Shown: positions 34,509 to 46,553, numbered from the stretch's first letter. The stretch is DNA of 64,000 bases from Sambucus nigra (GCA_949130495.1 OX422214.1:1720046-1784045), one strand, 5' to 3'. Translations and numbers: made by a program. The notes: a model not told the origin generated them from the sequence alone.

Positions 34509-35371
34509 ATGCACTCTCCCCCTCCTTCATCCCATATCCTTCTTCTCTACATATCTCTCCCTCTCACCATACCGCGTCCCCGCCGAGCCAACCTCCACCC
34601 TAAGAAATATGATGACACCACCATCCTTGATGATGAGGATAAGGGAGTGTTTTGAAGCATCCAATAATTCCATTGGGATGAGCAATACTTCTCAGCCACA
34701 TGCCCAATCCACCTCGAGCATTTTGTTACTTGGGACCAACTTCCCGGCGACGTCACCGCCCTATTCGACCGCCGAGGGTGGTGCTTTTTTCTTGCTCCTA
34801 CGAGCAATCACGTGTTTAAATCCACCATCCGCCAATTTTATGCAACACTCATTCGAAAATCTTCCATGCGTTATGAGGCCTACCTTGACGGTACCAAAAT
34901 TCCATTTTCGGCCGCCATCATCGTGCGCAAAATGCGTGCCAAAGGGGTTGTCCTCCCCGTGCCTTTCCAATACCCCACAAATGGTGCCCTTCGCACCAAA
35001 GAAGAATGCATTGCTCGAATGGCACCCGGGGAGGAATGGGTGCGGGATTCTTTTCCCATTGGAATTCTTTCGGATACGGTGCGATTCACGCACCTAGTTT
35101 CTTGTGGAGCAATCCACCAAACCACCAATGACTCGGTGGTTCGGTTACATCATGCTAACTTCCTCTACCACTTCCTCGACCCTGAGAGCACAATCAATCT
35201 AGCCCAACTCTTCTTCGCGGATATCATCAATATCTCCTACGATGAGTGGGGGAAGGTCGCGCTCCCATACTCTCGCTTCATTACAGAACTTTTGATGGAT
35301 GCCTGGGTAGAAGACCCCGGGCAGTAAATTCGACACCCCCGCCTAATTGGCGCCACCTCCACCACTCAGAG

Positions 35372-36974
35372 TGTAAGGACACAAATTTACAATTGAGTCC
35401 TTTGTAGTTTTATCTCAATTCCAGACAAAAATATTTGAGTCATAGGATAGAGTTCATTGATCATCCTTCAAGCCTATGACGTGTTTATTGAAGATGTAGC
35501 GGCCAAGTGTATAAAGTTTCATCACATTGTCGAGTTTGTCTATGCCTCGTTTCTACGTCATCAACATGGTTCCATTACTCCTAAGGTATGAATGCATTTA
35601 TATATATATATATATATATATATAGGAGCTTGGAACATTTTATAATGGGTGTTTTCAGAAAGATTTAATTAAAACTTTAAATAAAGTTTATAAATTTTCT
35701 GGGCTAAAAATGAATATTTCGAACATTCTGGAAGTTCGTTCGATATGTCGTTCGAACAAGTTTGTCAACGAGTTCCAATATTGGCCACTGGAACTTCGTT
35801 CGAAATGTCGTTCAAATGAGATGGTTGGTCGAACGAGATTTCTAACGAGTTCACACTGGAACTTCGTTAGAAGCCTCGTTCGAACGAGATTTCATTCGAA
35901 CGAAAATTTCGTTCGAACGAGATTTGCCAGGAACAGGTATTTGGAAATTTTGAGCAGTTTTTCCCATTTTTTCCACTACTTTACCCCACTAACTTTCGAC
36001 ATAATATCTAAGTGAGGGAACCAAAGTTTTTAACTTAAATTTTTCATATCCTACAACCTCTAAGTGTGGGTTTTGAGAGAGAAATCAAAAGGGAAAAAGT
36101 TCATGGTTTTTGAGTGTCTAATTCTTCAAGAAAAATCTTTTAAACACTTGTTTACACCCAATTGTTGTTTAATCCAAGTTCCATATATATATACTTTGCT
36201 TGTAGTGTTTGACACCGGTTTTTCATCTCTACCATTTGAAGAGACGTTTGGGTTTGCTTGTACATCCCACAAAGAAGAAGAAGTTTGCGTTGATTTACCG
36301 ACTTGGAGAAAGGCTCCTAGTTCGGGTGACGGTGACCATATAAAGTTCGATCGATGGATTCCAAGATAGCGGTGGAGCTCCGTGCTTATTCGCTAAGAAG
36401 AGGTTGATACAAGAAGACGCTTCGGGGCTTGAGAGGGATCGATTCGAGTGTTGTAAGTCATCTTTCTTGTATTTTAAAATTTCGTACTTAGTGGATTTGA
36501 GGCTAGGGCTGTCCGACATTTTTTCCCTTTGTGGGTTTTTCCTCGTACATCGCGGCGTAGTGGATTAATTGTTTATTTTATCTTTTTCAAGATCACCTAG
36601 AACGCATGCTTAGGTAAAAAGATAAAATTAATTTAATTTAATCACTACTTGTTTAATTTGATGCAAATTAATTTTGGGTAATGTTTAATTAATTCAAGTC
36701 ATTAATTTAATGTGGTAGAACTTGGTTTGGCCTAATTTGTTAAAATTGAGAAATATGACTTGGGCAAATTTTTTAGGACATGGATTAATTGTGTTTAATT
36801 TAAATTACATAAGTGTGTGTTTTAATCATATTTCACTTGGTTTAATTTTAATTTGAAAGATAAATTAAAATTTGGTATCCTTTTAATTTTCGTGAACCAT
36901 TTTACGCTTCCGCATATCTCAAAAAGGAAATTGATTTTAAAATTTTAAAATTGGGGGCCTACGGGTCGATTTCA
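35372..36974 (+). mobile_element. solo copia-type LTR (LTR D) inside the second Athila ORF
   Basis: It starts tgtaaggacacaaatttac and ends ...gggggcctacgggtcgatttca, 1603 bp, matching LTR A in length and in blocks such as 'atttgaagagacgtttgggttt' and 'ggcttgagaggg..cgattcgagtgttgtaagtc'. No primer-binding site follows, and coding sequence of the interrupted ORF continues in phase, so it is a solo LTR. The flanks are cagag (left) and aggag (right): a target duplication with two changes. An AT run at 35597-35624 serves as the TATA region. Confidence 0.85.
35728..35935. promoter_or_regulatory. palindrome island in LTR D
   Basis: CTCGTTCGAACGAG at 35875-35888 and TCGTTCGAACGA at 35909-35920 are perfect. 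Further cgttcgaa/gttcgaac variants lie near 35735, 35750, 35797 and 35829. The island lies 356-563 bp after the LTR start. Confidence 0.88.
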
Positions 36975-37372
36975 AGGAGTGAACGCCAAATGCGGGTGGC
37001 TCACCCCGACCATCCCATTATCGACGAGTGTGAGGGGAGGAAGGACATGATGAACCCATGACAGATGTGGGGGAGGAAGAAGAGGAGTATGAAGAAGAAG
37101 AAGATGATGATTCAGATTTCGAGCCCTCGGGGGAAAATTTCGATAGGTGCCTCTTGGTGGTAGAATCCCGCCTTGACGGGATCATCACCCAATACAATCA
37201 AGATCAAGTCGCCTATCAAAGGGATCAAGAGGCTTATCGGAGGGACACAAGTATGATGCACCAGCTCCAAGCCCACCTTTACAAGCTCAACTTCGGCGGA
37301 CCCCCGCCATCTTTCCTTTATGATCCTTATGATCCGAGCACACCCGGGTCCTCACATCCTCCTCCCCAATGA

Positions 37373-39148
37373 AGCCCATGACTGTTTTTGATTTATTTGT
37401 TGGTTGTGTTTTTTTGTCGGTGGTTAAAAATTGTTAGTCACGTGCTCTCTCACCTCTTTTGTAACACTTGATCCTCCGTTGTTATAATAAAATTATGCAT
37501 TTATGTTTTAATTTGTTTGTTTTATTTTCCCGCACTTTTCATTCGCTTTGAGTTAGATTTTATTCCTTTTTGCTTGAGGAAAATGCAAAAGTCTAAGTTA
37601 GGGGGGGGTCACAAGTGCGTATTTCTAAAACTTCACAAATTTTCAAAAATGCCCAAAAATTTCAAAAAAATCATAAAATTTTGAAAAATCCAAAAATATT
37701 TTTCTTCAAAATAAATAAAAATTGGAATTCAAATTTTTCAAAAATATCATTAAAAGTTGGTTTAAAGTCTCAAATTGTAAAAACACAATACATAAAGCCA
37801 AAATTGACCAAAGATGGAAATTATGCGAAAATTGACGACTTAACGAATAAGTGTGGAGATTACCAACCCCGGTGAGATTCGAGCCTTTCATTGTTGTGAA
37901 ATTTATAAATCAATCCGAGATACTTGTTAACTCAAAGATATTTTCAGCAGTCTAACAAGTCGTCGAGGATCTCAAGTCTTTCACTTTGATCGGTTTAGAG
38001 AAATGTGTGTGATATTGCCTTGAAAAATGTGCCGAATAAATCTCTAAATTAAATTAAATTCATCTCGAAACGCATATAACACAATTAGTCGTTTGGACAA
38101 TGAAGTAGGTAATCATTCGTGTTCCAAAAATATTGGCCATAAAAAGTTGTGAAAAATCATCCCTTTTGTAATTCAAAATTGAGTCTAGTAAGTTTTCCTT
38201 TCGTTTGACAACCCAAAAATCACAAAAAGCCCGAAATTGTGAAAAATGGAAAAAGTCAGAATTTAAGTCCGAAAAGTGCAACAAAAAGGGGCGAGAAAAA
38301 GAATAGAAATGCTCAACAAAAATAGCAAGAAAAAAAATAGAAAAGCGTGCAAATAGAAAAGAAGAAGAAAATGAGTAAAAGCCCAAAAAAGCACTAACGG
38401 GCATCATAAGCAAAATTTTCCAATTTCGAAATTCTTAACCTTTTCTAATTTTACCCAATACACCTTTAACCCGTAAAAGTCCTAACCGAGTCCAAAATTT
38501 AGAAATTGGTTATCGCGTGGAGAGCTAAAACACCCAAAAGATTATAAAAGAGAGCAAAAATGTGAATTAGAGGCAATGTTCCCGTTCGTATATCCGTAAT
38601 CCTTTGATGAGATCTGATTACCCATATAATTTTTTTCTTTCAATTTATGTGCATGACTTTGCATCCATTACATTTACTCTTTTAATCATGCATATCGAGA
38701 GAATAACAACAATTTCGAGTGATTCATTTGTGAGAGCATCCCCTGAGATTGTGAAATCAAAACGAATTTTTGCATAAGTAACGTAATAGTCAATCAGTGG
38801 AAATTCGCGGTTAAATTTCTGGCTTCACACACACGCACTATGATTTGAGACTCTTGAACATGATTCGATGATGGGTATTTTTGGGAAAAGTATGAAGTAT
38901 AAAATTTTTACGTGTTTTGATTTTTCTTTGAGTCAAAGTTTGTGGTTACGTTCACTGCAAACCCTCATGAGACAACACTCGTCCTACTAGGACAACCTAG
39001 GGGTTTAACAACTTGTTGCATACGCTAAATGAAATCGCTCACCCGTAAAAAAGGTATTCTACCCCCATAATATGTTTTGAAGAGTTGTGACTTTATTCTT
39101 TCTCGTTTACATTGCTTGGGGCGTGCAAAGTTCAAAGTTAGGGGGGTT
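37373..39148 (+). mobile_element. Athila 3' non-coding region with two polypurine tracts
   Basis: No coding content; A-rich 'ccaaaaatttc' and 'gaaaaagaaaaa' runs are typical of this part of Athila. Two near-identical purine tracts occur: aagtctaagttagggggggg (37589-37608) and aagttcaaagttagggggg (39128-39146). Only the second abuts the LTR. A 13-base dyad gtcctactaggac lies at 38981-38993. Confidence 0.7.
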
Positions 39149-40711
39149 TGATTGGGCATAAATATTGTATATTTATTCCCCTAATTTTGGTACATTTGTG
39201 AACCTGAGTGATGCAATCGATATGCATTTAAGTAACATCTATGATACTAACCTTCGTTGGAAAGTATTTCATGTTTCGTGTTTCTTCTATGTGTTTTACA
39301 GGTTAATTATGCAAGCGGTGCGAAAGAGAAATCGAAACAATGAAAGAAAGGTTAGGAAGGGAAGTTCAAGGGAATTTTTGTAATACCGTAGCCTAATCCC
39401 GGAGGAGGAGTCAATTGGAAAGTTGAAAAGCTCAGAAAAATGAGAACCATGGAAGAAACAGCATCAAAATTCGAGTTACGGTTGAAGAGTTATGATCAAT
39501 TGAAGTTGAGCAAAAATCAAAGAAGAAAATAAGAAAACATGAGAAAAATTCTAAGTATTGAAAAGAGGAAAAATGCACCCAAAACCAGCGAAAATTCCCG
39601 AACCCAAGGTGAACTGGTTCGGGGGTCAAACCGGTTCGAGGTCCCTGCGAATCGGTTCGGGGGCCTGATGCGCGAAATTGCTCCTTTATTCTGATTGGTC
39701 CAAAGAGTTCCATTAGGTTACAACTCATTCTAAAATGTATTTTTACAAAGCTAATGACTTAAAAAGGAAGTTCTTGATAGTTTTTCATAGTTTTTGATAG
39801 ATAAAAAGGTAGAAGATCATCTAGGAACATAGTTTGAATTATTTGCTTCAAGATTGATTCCTTCCGGGTTTGTTTTTAGGTTTTAATCCAAGTTTCATTC
39901 TTCTTATTATTGTTCTTGCATGGTTATTTCTCTTATTTGATTTAAACAATTTCTGGGTTCATAATACGTATTTGCATGTTTCAATATAGTTTCATCATGA
40001 GTTCGTTCACATGCAATGTAATTATTTCATGCATCGTTCAGTTTAACATGTCCGACTAGATTTAAAAGGTCGTGATGCATGAACTCAACCAGATGTGCTA
40101 GCTGCATGTGTATAAAATTAGCCCTCTAAATTTAATGATTTATTACGATCGTGTTGCGAAGAAACGTGAAAATTGTAGATCTTTGGATCTCGTTTACTTC
40201 AGGGTAACCAGGATGCTTCAGAATGCAATTCAAGGGTAACTATCGCAATACGAATTTACTCATCCTCTGATTAAGTATGGTGCGGGCTTGAACCTCATAT
40301 ACGTAATGCTTGGGAGTGCTAAATTCTGGGTCCAATTAATCACTTAAATTTATGATTAGTTTTATACCTGTAATATACTAGGGTTGAGGGATTGTATCCC
40401 TGACCTATTTTCTCATCACATAGTTAAAGTTTTAAGTCATTCATCATCAGTATTTTAGGTAATTTAGAATAGTTGCATTCCATTGATACTTCAGTTCATT
40501 AGTTGATAATTTTCAAAATTGCATTTAGTTGTAGTTACTTCACCAATCAAATCATCTTTTCCTTTTATTTAGAGTCAGAGTTAGGATTCTTTCGTCTGTC
40601 CAACATCATTACAACTCCGTTGTCCTATTTCCCTGAAGATCGATACCCGACTTATCAGATTATTACTTGAGCGATAGGCTTGCACTTGAGCCTAAAGATT
40701 ACGCACTTCTG
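39149..40711 (+). mobile_element. Athila 3' LTR
   Basis: It begins tgattgggcataaatattg straight after the polypurine tract. It aligns over its length with the inverted copy at 61830-63276: 'tgtgttttacaggt', 'aaagggaatttttgtaat', 'gagtta.ggt.aagagttatg', 'gatctttggatctcgttt', 'ggtgcgggcttgaacctcatata', 'gatcgatacccgact' in substance. A palindrome island lies at 39598-39665. The right end near 40711 (..ctgagaca) is inferred from the TG...CA rule and is uncertain. Confidence 0.75.
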
Positions 40712-41045
40712 AGACACATTCTTAGTCGCCTCAGAAGTGGCCTTACCAGAGAAAGCCCTTGAGTTGATTTCAGGACTAACTGGTTAGGGCCCATGCTCAC
40801 AGAATGGTCACTGGGGTAAGAGTATTTCTTTTTCAAACATCAATGGGGGCAAGATGAGGGTCCACAACCATAGATCCCCCCTTAGATGGAACAACCATAG
40901 GCACTAGAGAGGTATGTTCTTTCTTTATCCTCTATTCTTTTCTCCTTCTCCCATCTTCTCTCTTCTTCTCAACTTTTTTCTTTCTCTCCTCTTCTTTCTT
41001 CATCCCTCTTTCTCTCTCTCTCTTTCTCTCTCTCTACCTATGCTC
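40712..41045 (-). other. 3' flank of the minus-strand transposon gene
   Basis: Lies between the Athila LTR end and the stop codon of the minus-strand gene. The plus strand is very CT-rich at 40915-41060 (cttctttctctc...), giving a purine-rich 3' region for that gene. No other feature seen. Confidence 0.4.
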
Positions 41046-41590
41046 TTATTCTTCTTTCCTCTTCCTCTCCACCTCTTTCTTATGGGTTGCTGTCTTGGAA
41101 CTACTAGTAGTATCCCTAGGCTTTTGTTTTTGAAACTTTAATATTTTGGACAACAGGACATCATCGTCATCTCGGATCAAGTTTTTTCTTCTTAAGGGAG
41201 ACATCTCTTCCTCGCTAGATTTACCTATATCGGATCCTTCTTCGCTGGACCTTTCCCCATTGGATCCCTCCTCGTTGGATCCTTCTCCACTAGATCCTAC
41301 CTCACCACTACCACCTCGACCATCTCCAACACTTCCAACCTCTGAGATGATCCCTTCCTCATCGTCTAGCTCGATGGGTTCAGGGGCACCAACTTCCTCT
41401 GGGATATTGAGGCGGGGAATGGTTTCAACCAGATGAGCAATAAATCTAGTGGTAGTATTATCATATTCCAATAAGAAGGCCACAGACCTAGGGTGTTCAC
41501 CCTTAGCTATGGAGTCCCTTAATCTCCAAGCCTTGATCAACTTAGAATCTCGGATCACTCGCGTAACATGTTCTTGGTTTCTAGCCGTTG

Positions 41591-41669
41591 CTCGAAAAAA
41601 AAAAGAGGATATTAGTGAAAGAACACATTAAAGTTAAGTAAGTAACTAACAAAAAGTTTGGACAACAAC
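41591..41669 (-). other. likely spliceosomal intron, 79 bases
   Basis: On the minus strand: ..gtacatag|gttgttgtcc ... cactaatatcctctttttttttttcgag|caacgg. GT and AG ends, a branch-point-like cactaat, a polypyrimidine tract and an open frame that joins in phase across it. Inferred from sequence alone. Confidence 0.6.
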
Positions 41670-41715
41670 CTATGTACTCCTCCCCATATGTAGGTGTTCG
41701 GGCACTTCTATACCT

Positions 41716-41720
41716 TGTAC
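41716..41720. other. target-site duplication, left copy (tgtac)
   Basis: Identical to 47639-47643 on the other side of the element. It lies inside an exon of the minus-strand transposon gene. Confidence 0.92.
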
Positions 41721-42779
41721 TGTAAGGACATATTTCTCATGTCCATTATTATACATTTGTATATGTCGTACGCCGTAACATTTGGCAAGTCTCTACACGA
41801 TCTCACACAATGGCTCAAGTACTCATTATCTCCAATATGTGTCCCTCATCTGCCTCAACGACTTCACGTTCCATGATTTTAGGCTCGTAATGCTAGTGGT
41901 ACGAAAGAGAAGTCAAAACAGTGAAACAAGGCACGATAGGGAAGTTCAAGGGAAATTTGGTAATTTTACAGCCACCGTCCAGTGGACCGATCAACTGGAA
42001 AGTTGAAGAGATTGTCACAACAAAGATATTAGAAGAAAGAGCACCTCAATCCAAGCTACGGTTAACAAGTTATGGCCCATTGAAAATAGAGATAATTCCA
42101 AGAAAAAACCTTAGAATTTTGCTAAGTGTTTAAAGCCCCTTGACCAGCGATTTTTCACGAACTGAGGGCCGAACCGATTTGGGGGGTGAACCGATTCGCG
42201 GTACACCCGAACCGGTTCGGGGTACCTGACCCTCGATAGAGTTTCAATTTTTTAAAACTCTTTATTGGTTTCCCTATAAAAGGCATCTTCGGGGGAGTTA
42301 TTTTGCAAGACTTTCAGAGACGAATTTAAGCGTCATATTTATTCAAGTGTTCATCTTTTTGAGTCCCAAGACTCATGTTTTGATTCACACAACTTTGCCA
42401 AACCTTTGTGAATCAGTTTGCAACCCAAGAACACAACCTTATGTTTGTTCATACACTTGTGGAGAAGACCGTCCTTCTTCATTGCTGCCCTCCTGGAAAG
42501 GGAAAGTTCTAGCCGCCGACTACAAAATCGATGCCTGTGGGTATTTCTGTGTCACTATATTTTTATTGTAATCCGTGTAAGCGTTTCTTACAATATTATT
42601 GTAAAAATAAAAGTTTCTTCCCCTTTGGGGTATTTTTCCTCACATGTATGTGTTTGAATGTTCTTGCATGTTTTATTATCTTATACAATCACATATAGAT
42701 GCTTGTTTAGGACTTAATTGATAAAAAATGAGTTTAATTAAATAATATCTCTATTTGAACGCATGTGCACTCCGTTTCA
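41721..42779 (+). mobile_element. 5' LTR of the gag-only element
   Basis: 1059 bp, TG...CA. Palindrome island at 42161-42228, TATA box tataaaagg at 42275-42283, polyadenylation signal aataaa near 42606-42611. Its first half carries a cassette (about 41886-42228) shared with the Athila LTR. Confidence 0.93.
42275..42283 (+). promoter_or_regulatory. TATA box, 5' LTR
   Basis: tataaaagg, repeated as tataaaag at 47131-47138 in the 3' LTR. It lies about 50 bp after the palindrome island. Confidence 0.75.
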
Positions 42780-42782
42780 AAT

Positions 42783-42795
42783 TGGTATCATAGCC
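42783..42795 (+). promoter_or_regulatory. primer-binding site
   Basis: tggtatcatagcc, one mismatch from the initiator-Met site tggtatcagagcc, four bases after the LTR end. Confidence 0.88.
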
Positions 42796-42888
42796 AGTTA
42801 CACAATTTTCCCTTGTAATTTTCCGCAAAATTTTTCTAAGATATCAATTTTCTGAAAAAATTGATTTTTCAAAACGAGTGTGTTCATA

Positions 42889-45063
42889 ATGGAGAAGTTA
42901 TATAATAAAATGCCATTTTTGATGGGACAAACTATGCATACTCGAAAGCCTGCATGAGATCTGCTTTAAAATTCATTGATGAACGTGTCTGGATTTTGGT
43001 TGAAAGAGGGTAGACACCTCCCTCCGTCACTCTTGAAAACGTGACCAATTTAAAACCTGTTACTACATGGACTGAAGAAGAATTTAAATGGTCATATTTT
43101 AATTCTAAGGGTTTAAGTGCTATTTCTGGGTCTGTCACTCCTAATGAGTACAAACGCATAATGACGTCCACCATGTCATAAGAGGTGTGGGATTTTTTGC
43201 AACTCACCCATGAAGGAACTAGTGCTGTGAAAGAGTCTAAATTGCAAAATTTAACAACTCAATTTGAAACCATCACCATGCTTGAATCTGAATGCTTTGA
43301 TGAATTTTATGCTAGACTCTCTGATTTTGTTAACACTAGCTTTAATCTTGGTGACCACATTCCTAATGCTAGAGTTGTTAAAAAGATTCTTAGATCACTA
43401 CCTAAGATTTTTATCCCTAAAGTCACTGTGCTAAATTCTATGGGTAATTTAAATACACTTAAATTGGAGGGACATGTAGCAGATTTGCAAACTTATGAGA
43501 TTGATATGTTTCCTAAATCTGCCAAACCTAAAGATAAGGTAATTGCACTTAATGCCCAGGAGAGAAAAGATGAGGGGTCGGCAAGAAAGTGGGAGTCATC
43601 TAGAAAAATAGAGATTGATACGTCAGATTCTGAGTGTGATTTTGATCTAGATGATTTGGCCCTGTTTGCTAAAAATTTTAAAAGAATTCTCAAATTCAAG
43701 AATAATGGTAATTTTAAAGATAAAAGGAAGTTTGAGAAAAGTAAGTTTGAAAAGTAAAATGAAAAAGTTTTTAAAGATCCACCTAAGAAAGAAAGTGAGA
43801 GATGCTTTGAGTGCGACGGTAAGGGTCATAGAGCTTTTGAGTGTGCTACTAGTCTGAACAGAGAAAAAGGCAAAGTTGTCCTTCATGCTACCCTTAGTTA
43901 TGACAGTGAGGTCGAGTCGGTGGATTCCGGAGATGAATCACCGCATGAGTGTAACTTCACCGCATTCATGGCTAGTCATGTGAGTACTTCTAGTGCGTCT
44001 CACAACGATGAGGATGCTACTTCACAGGGACACCTCGACAGTGAGAGTTATGTGAGTGAGGGGGAGGATGACACAAGTGAGAGCAAGAGTGATCTTCCAC
44101 GCGCCTATGTTGAGCTTTATTCTGAGTCATTTGTGACCAAAAAAAGTAACAAAGCGCTAGTTCTTAGAATCACCGCTTTAGATAAAGAGTTAAGATTGTT
44201 TGGAGAGAGAGAAAGTTTTTGTGAGAAAGAAAAATAGAGAAAGGAAAACCTTGAGAAAATAAGATGTTTTGAGTGTGATTGGATAGGGCATAAGAAATTT
44301 GAGTGTCCCACCAGACTTAGGAGAGAGGGCAAGAAAGTTTCCATGCCCGCTACCCTAAGCGATAGTGAGGATGAGAAGGGTGATGAAAGTGTGATCCAAA
44401 AAGCTTTTAGAAACTTGTTTATCGAGACCACGGAAACAAAAAGGTCAAATAGAATTCTAGGTCTTCATATTTGTGAGTTGAAGGAAGAGAATCTTGAGCT
44501 AAAAAGGGAAAAATGTGACTTGACCAACACGGTGTCTAGTCTAACGACACGAGTATCCCAGCTTGAGGATGAACTCATTCAAACACGGGAGGTCCAAGTC
44601 TCATTAGAGAACGCATCTGAGAAGGTTGATAAGATGGTTCCCTATCCTAATTTGAATAGTGGTGAGAATGTTGGAAAAGGTCATGACGGTGCATTCATTA
44701 CTTCTAATGCGCTCGAGCCTATCTCCACTTTGGTGAGTGATTCTCATGAGTATCTGTCTAGGATAGTTCATCCCAAATTTTTTGATAAACTAGTTCCTAA
44801 ACCGGTTTATGTTTGCTCCCACTACAAGAAACGAGGACATCTTAGGGAGTTTTGTTCTAAGTTGGGTTTTGTGTCACATCATTCCACTTCACACATTCAT
44901 GCACATGCACCCACTCATGATACCTTGCTTGCACATAATGATAGAGAGATTGCACACAATCGCGAGCAAGTGAAGTTTTTGATCAAGCCCACAAATGATC
45001 TTATGGAGTTGGTCCAAAAGATGTCACCATCTTTGGAAAACTCCACCGCTCTTCCCGGTTGAG
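42889..45063 (+). pseudogene. copia-type gag of the gag-only element
   Basis: After an ATG at 42889 a frameshift leads to F-D-G-T-N-Y-A-Y (DUF4219-like start), then E-R-V-W and W-T-E-E-E-F. The UBN2 core follows at 43185-43500 (T-H-E-G-T-S-A, C-F-D-E-F-Y-A-R-L, L-R-S-L-P-K, L-Q-T-Y-E). Then come an acidic/Lys-rich linker, an intact CCHC box C-F-E-C-D-G-K-G-H-R-A-F-E-C (43803-43844), a Ser/Asp/Glu-rich region, a second intact box (44265-44306), a Glu/Leu-rich coiled-coil region (44440-44620) and a third box C-S-H-Y-K-K-R-G-H-L-R-E-F-C (44814-44855) whose second Cys is Tyr. It ends T-A-L-P-G at 45063. At least four stops or frameshifts interrupt it. Gag would form the particle and bind RNA. Three knuckles are more than the single one usual in copia gag. 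Confidence 0.88.
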
Positions 45064-46553
45064 GCCTTGACATGTCTGCTAGCATAGCGTGGTTTTCATG
45101 ATGTCTTTTTTGCCTATTGCTAGCATGTACCATTAATTTGTATTATGTATTTTGTTTGAAAAATCCAAAAATATTTTCTTTTATAAAAAATTTTAGAAAA
45201 GCACAAAAAGATTTTCGTATTTTATTTGCACCTTTTATGGATGAGCATTTAGATAGCCAAGTCACAATTTCATTGCATTTATCCATGTGACTGTTTGATA
45301 GAGATTTGAGATGCTACATCATTTCATCCATGTGCTTTACATTATTTGGAGTCTTTGAGATGTGATTAGTGATATCTTTGTATATGTTTGACTCCTTTCT
45401 CCTTTATTTCACACATGCACGGCTATATTTGATTATTGTACTTGTCTATCACATATTGGCTTGAGTGTTTCCATCTCAATTTTGTCTATACAACGTACAG
45501 TATGCGATAACACTTGACAAGATTGGAATGCATGTAAAACCATTTTGGTGAGACTGTGTGTTTATTTGAAAATGGGGAAGGGCTGCGAAAGGTTCATTTA
45601 GCATTTGCGATTCTAAGCCACCATTAAATAGGACCTAAATAATTGAGGAATTTTATTATCCGAGATCCAAAGAGGTTAAAAGAGCCCAAAAAATTTAAAA
45701 GCAATAAAAAGTAATACATTCCAAATATGGACCATTAGGTTTCACCATCAATTCTCCAAAGTTTGAGAATTTAGATCGCCTCTATACAAAATATAAATCT
45801 GAGGGAGTTTGGTTGGAGAATTCAAACGGGTTTGCACTTCCTTGAATGTCCTAAAAAAGCATTAAATCGTTTTGGATTTTATTGGTGTGGAAATCATTTT
45901 TAGCTTTGATTTGATCATTTGATTGAGTCAATGTCTCATATTTCCATTTTTTTACCCCAAAGGAAGATTTTGAGTTCATTCGTTAGCAGTATTAATATTC
46001 ATCGTGCACATATGTCATGTTTGTATGTATTGATTATCCTATCGAATTTGATCACACCCATACATTTACGCTATCATCTACTTAGTTGTTTTGTGCTCGT
46101 TCATGGTGTGTTTCTTTGTTTATATATTTCCAGTGAAAATTGAAAAGTAGCAAGTTTATTTCCTTGTGACATTCTCCGCATGCATCTATTTCTTCTTCTC
46201 ATATCTGTCTATTTGGGGACATCATAAAAAGGGGGAGAAAGAATTATCATATTATGGGGGAGTTTGAGATTTGTCATATGCTTTCATTGTAAATTGGTGT
46301 CTATGTTTATCTCATTTCAATCTCGATATGTCACTTGGTATTTTTCTTTATCTCATGTGTGTAGGTACTACATTGATGATCATCGAATTGCACACCTTGA
46401 TGAGATAAGCTTTGAGATTCCTGAAGATTTAAAGATCAAGCGATGAAGACTTATTCATTTGTATCTTTCCAGTTTTGGGTTCATGGAAGGGTAGATTTGT
46501 ATAGGCAAATTTTTGATAATTCGGATTTTTTATGTATGTACCGGCATAGACAT
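45064..46553 (+). mobile_element. 3' non-coding region of the gag-only element
   Basis: 1.5 kb without coding signs. It shares phrases with the 3' region of copies 1 and 2 ('aaaaatacaaaaagattttt'-like runs, 'aagccaccattaaat'). Purine tracts occur at 46225-46240 and 46253-46262, in addition to the one used at the LTR. Confidence 0.7.

Larger units (their letters stand above)
34509..37372 (+). pseudogene. second Athila ORF (putative plant transposon domain), split by a solo LTR
   Basis: The frame starts at the ATG at 34509 (stops at about 34653 and 34665) and runs to 35327. It contains W-D-Q-L-P, R-R-G-W-C-F-F, F-K-S-T-I-R-Q-F-Y-A-T-L, D-G-T-K-I-P-F-S and H-H-A-N-F-L-Y-H-F-L. This order resembles the 'putative plant transposon protein' domain (PF20167), which I recall from plant retroelement proteins. 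The frame continues past a taa to the solo LTR at 35372. After the LTR at 36975 it resumes (...S-E-R-Q-M-R-V-A-H-P), with one frameshift, into an acidic E/D-rich segment (37058-37125) and a Gln/Tyr-rich helix ending at 37372. It occupies the place of the env-like ORF of Athila. The function is unknown. Confidence 0.65.
26950..40711 (+). mobile_element. 5'-truncated Athila-type Ty3/gypsy element with nested insertions
   Basis: Order on the plus strand: gag end, protease, reverse transcriptase, RNase H, integrase, non-coding spacer, a second ORF, a long non-coding region with two polypurine tracts, then the 3' LTR (39149 to about 40711). This order, the aspartic-protease I-L-G-x-P-F-L-A motif, the RT phrase F-x-D-G-Y and the extra ORF after integrase are typical of Athila. 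The 5' LTR and most of gag are missing. Two solo LTRs sit inside: 31373-34291 (TSD attcc) and 35372-36974. Many stops and frameshifts show it is dead. The right boundary is approximate. Confidence 0.85.

Noticed and set aside
34547..35128. Minus-strand frames opposite the second Athila ORF
   Set aside because: Shadows of the plus-strand coding frame, which carries the recognisable motifs and continues across the solo LTR.
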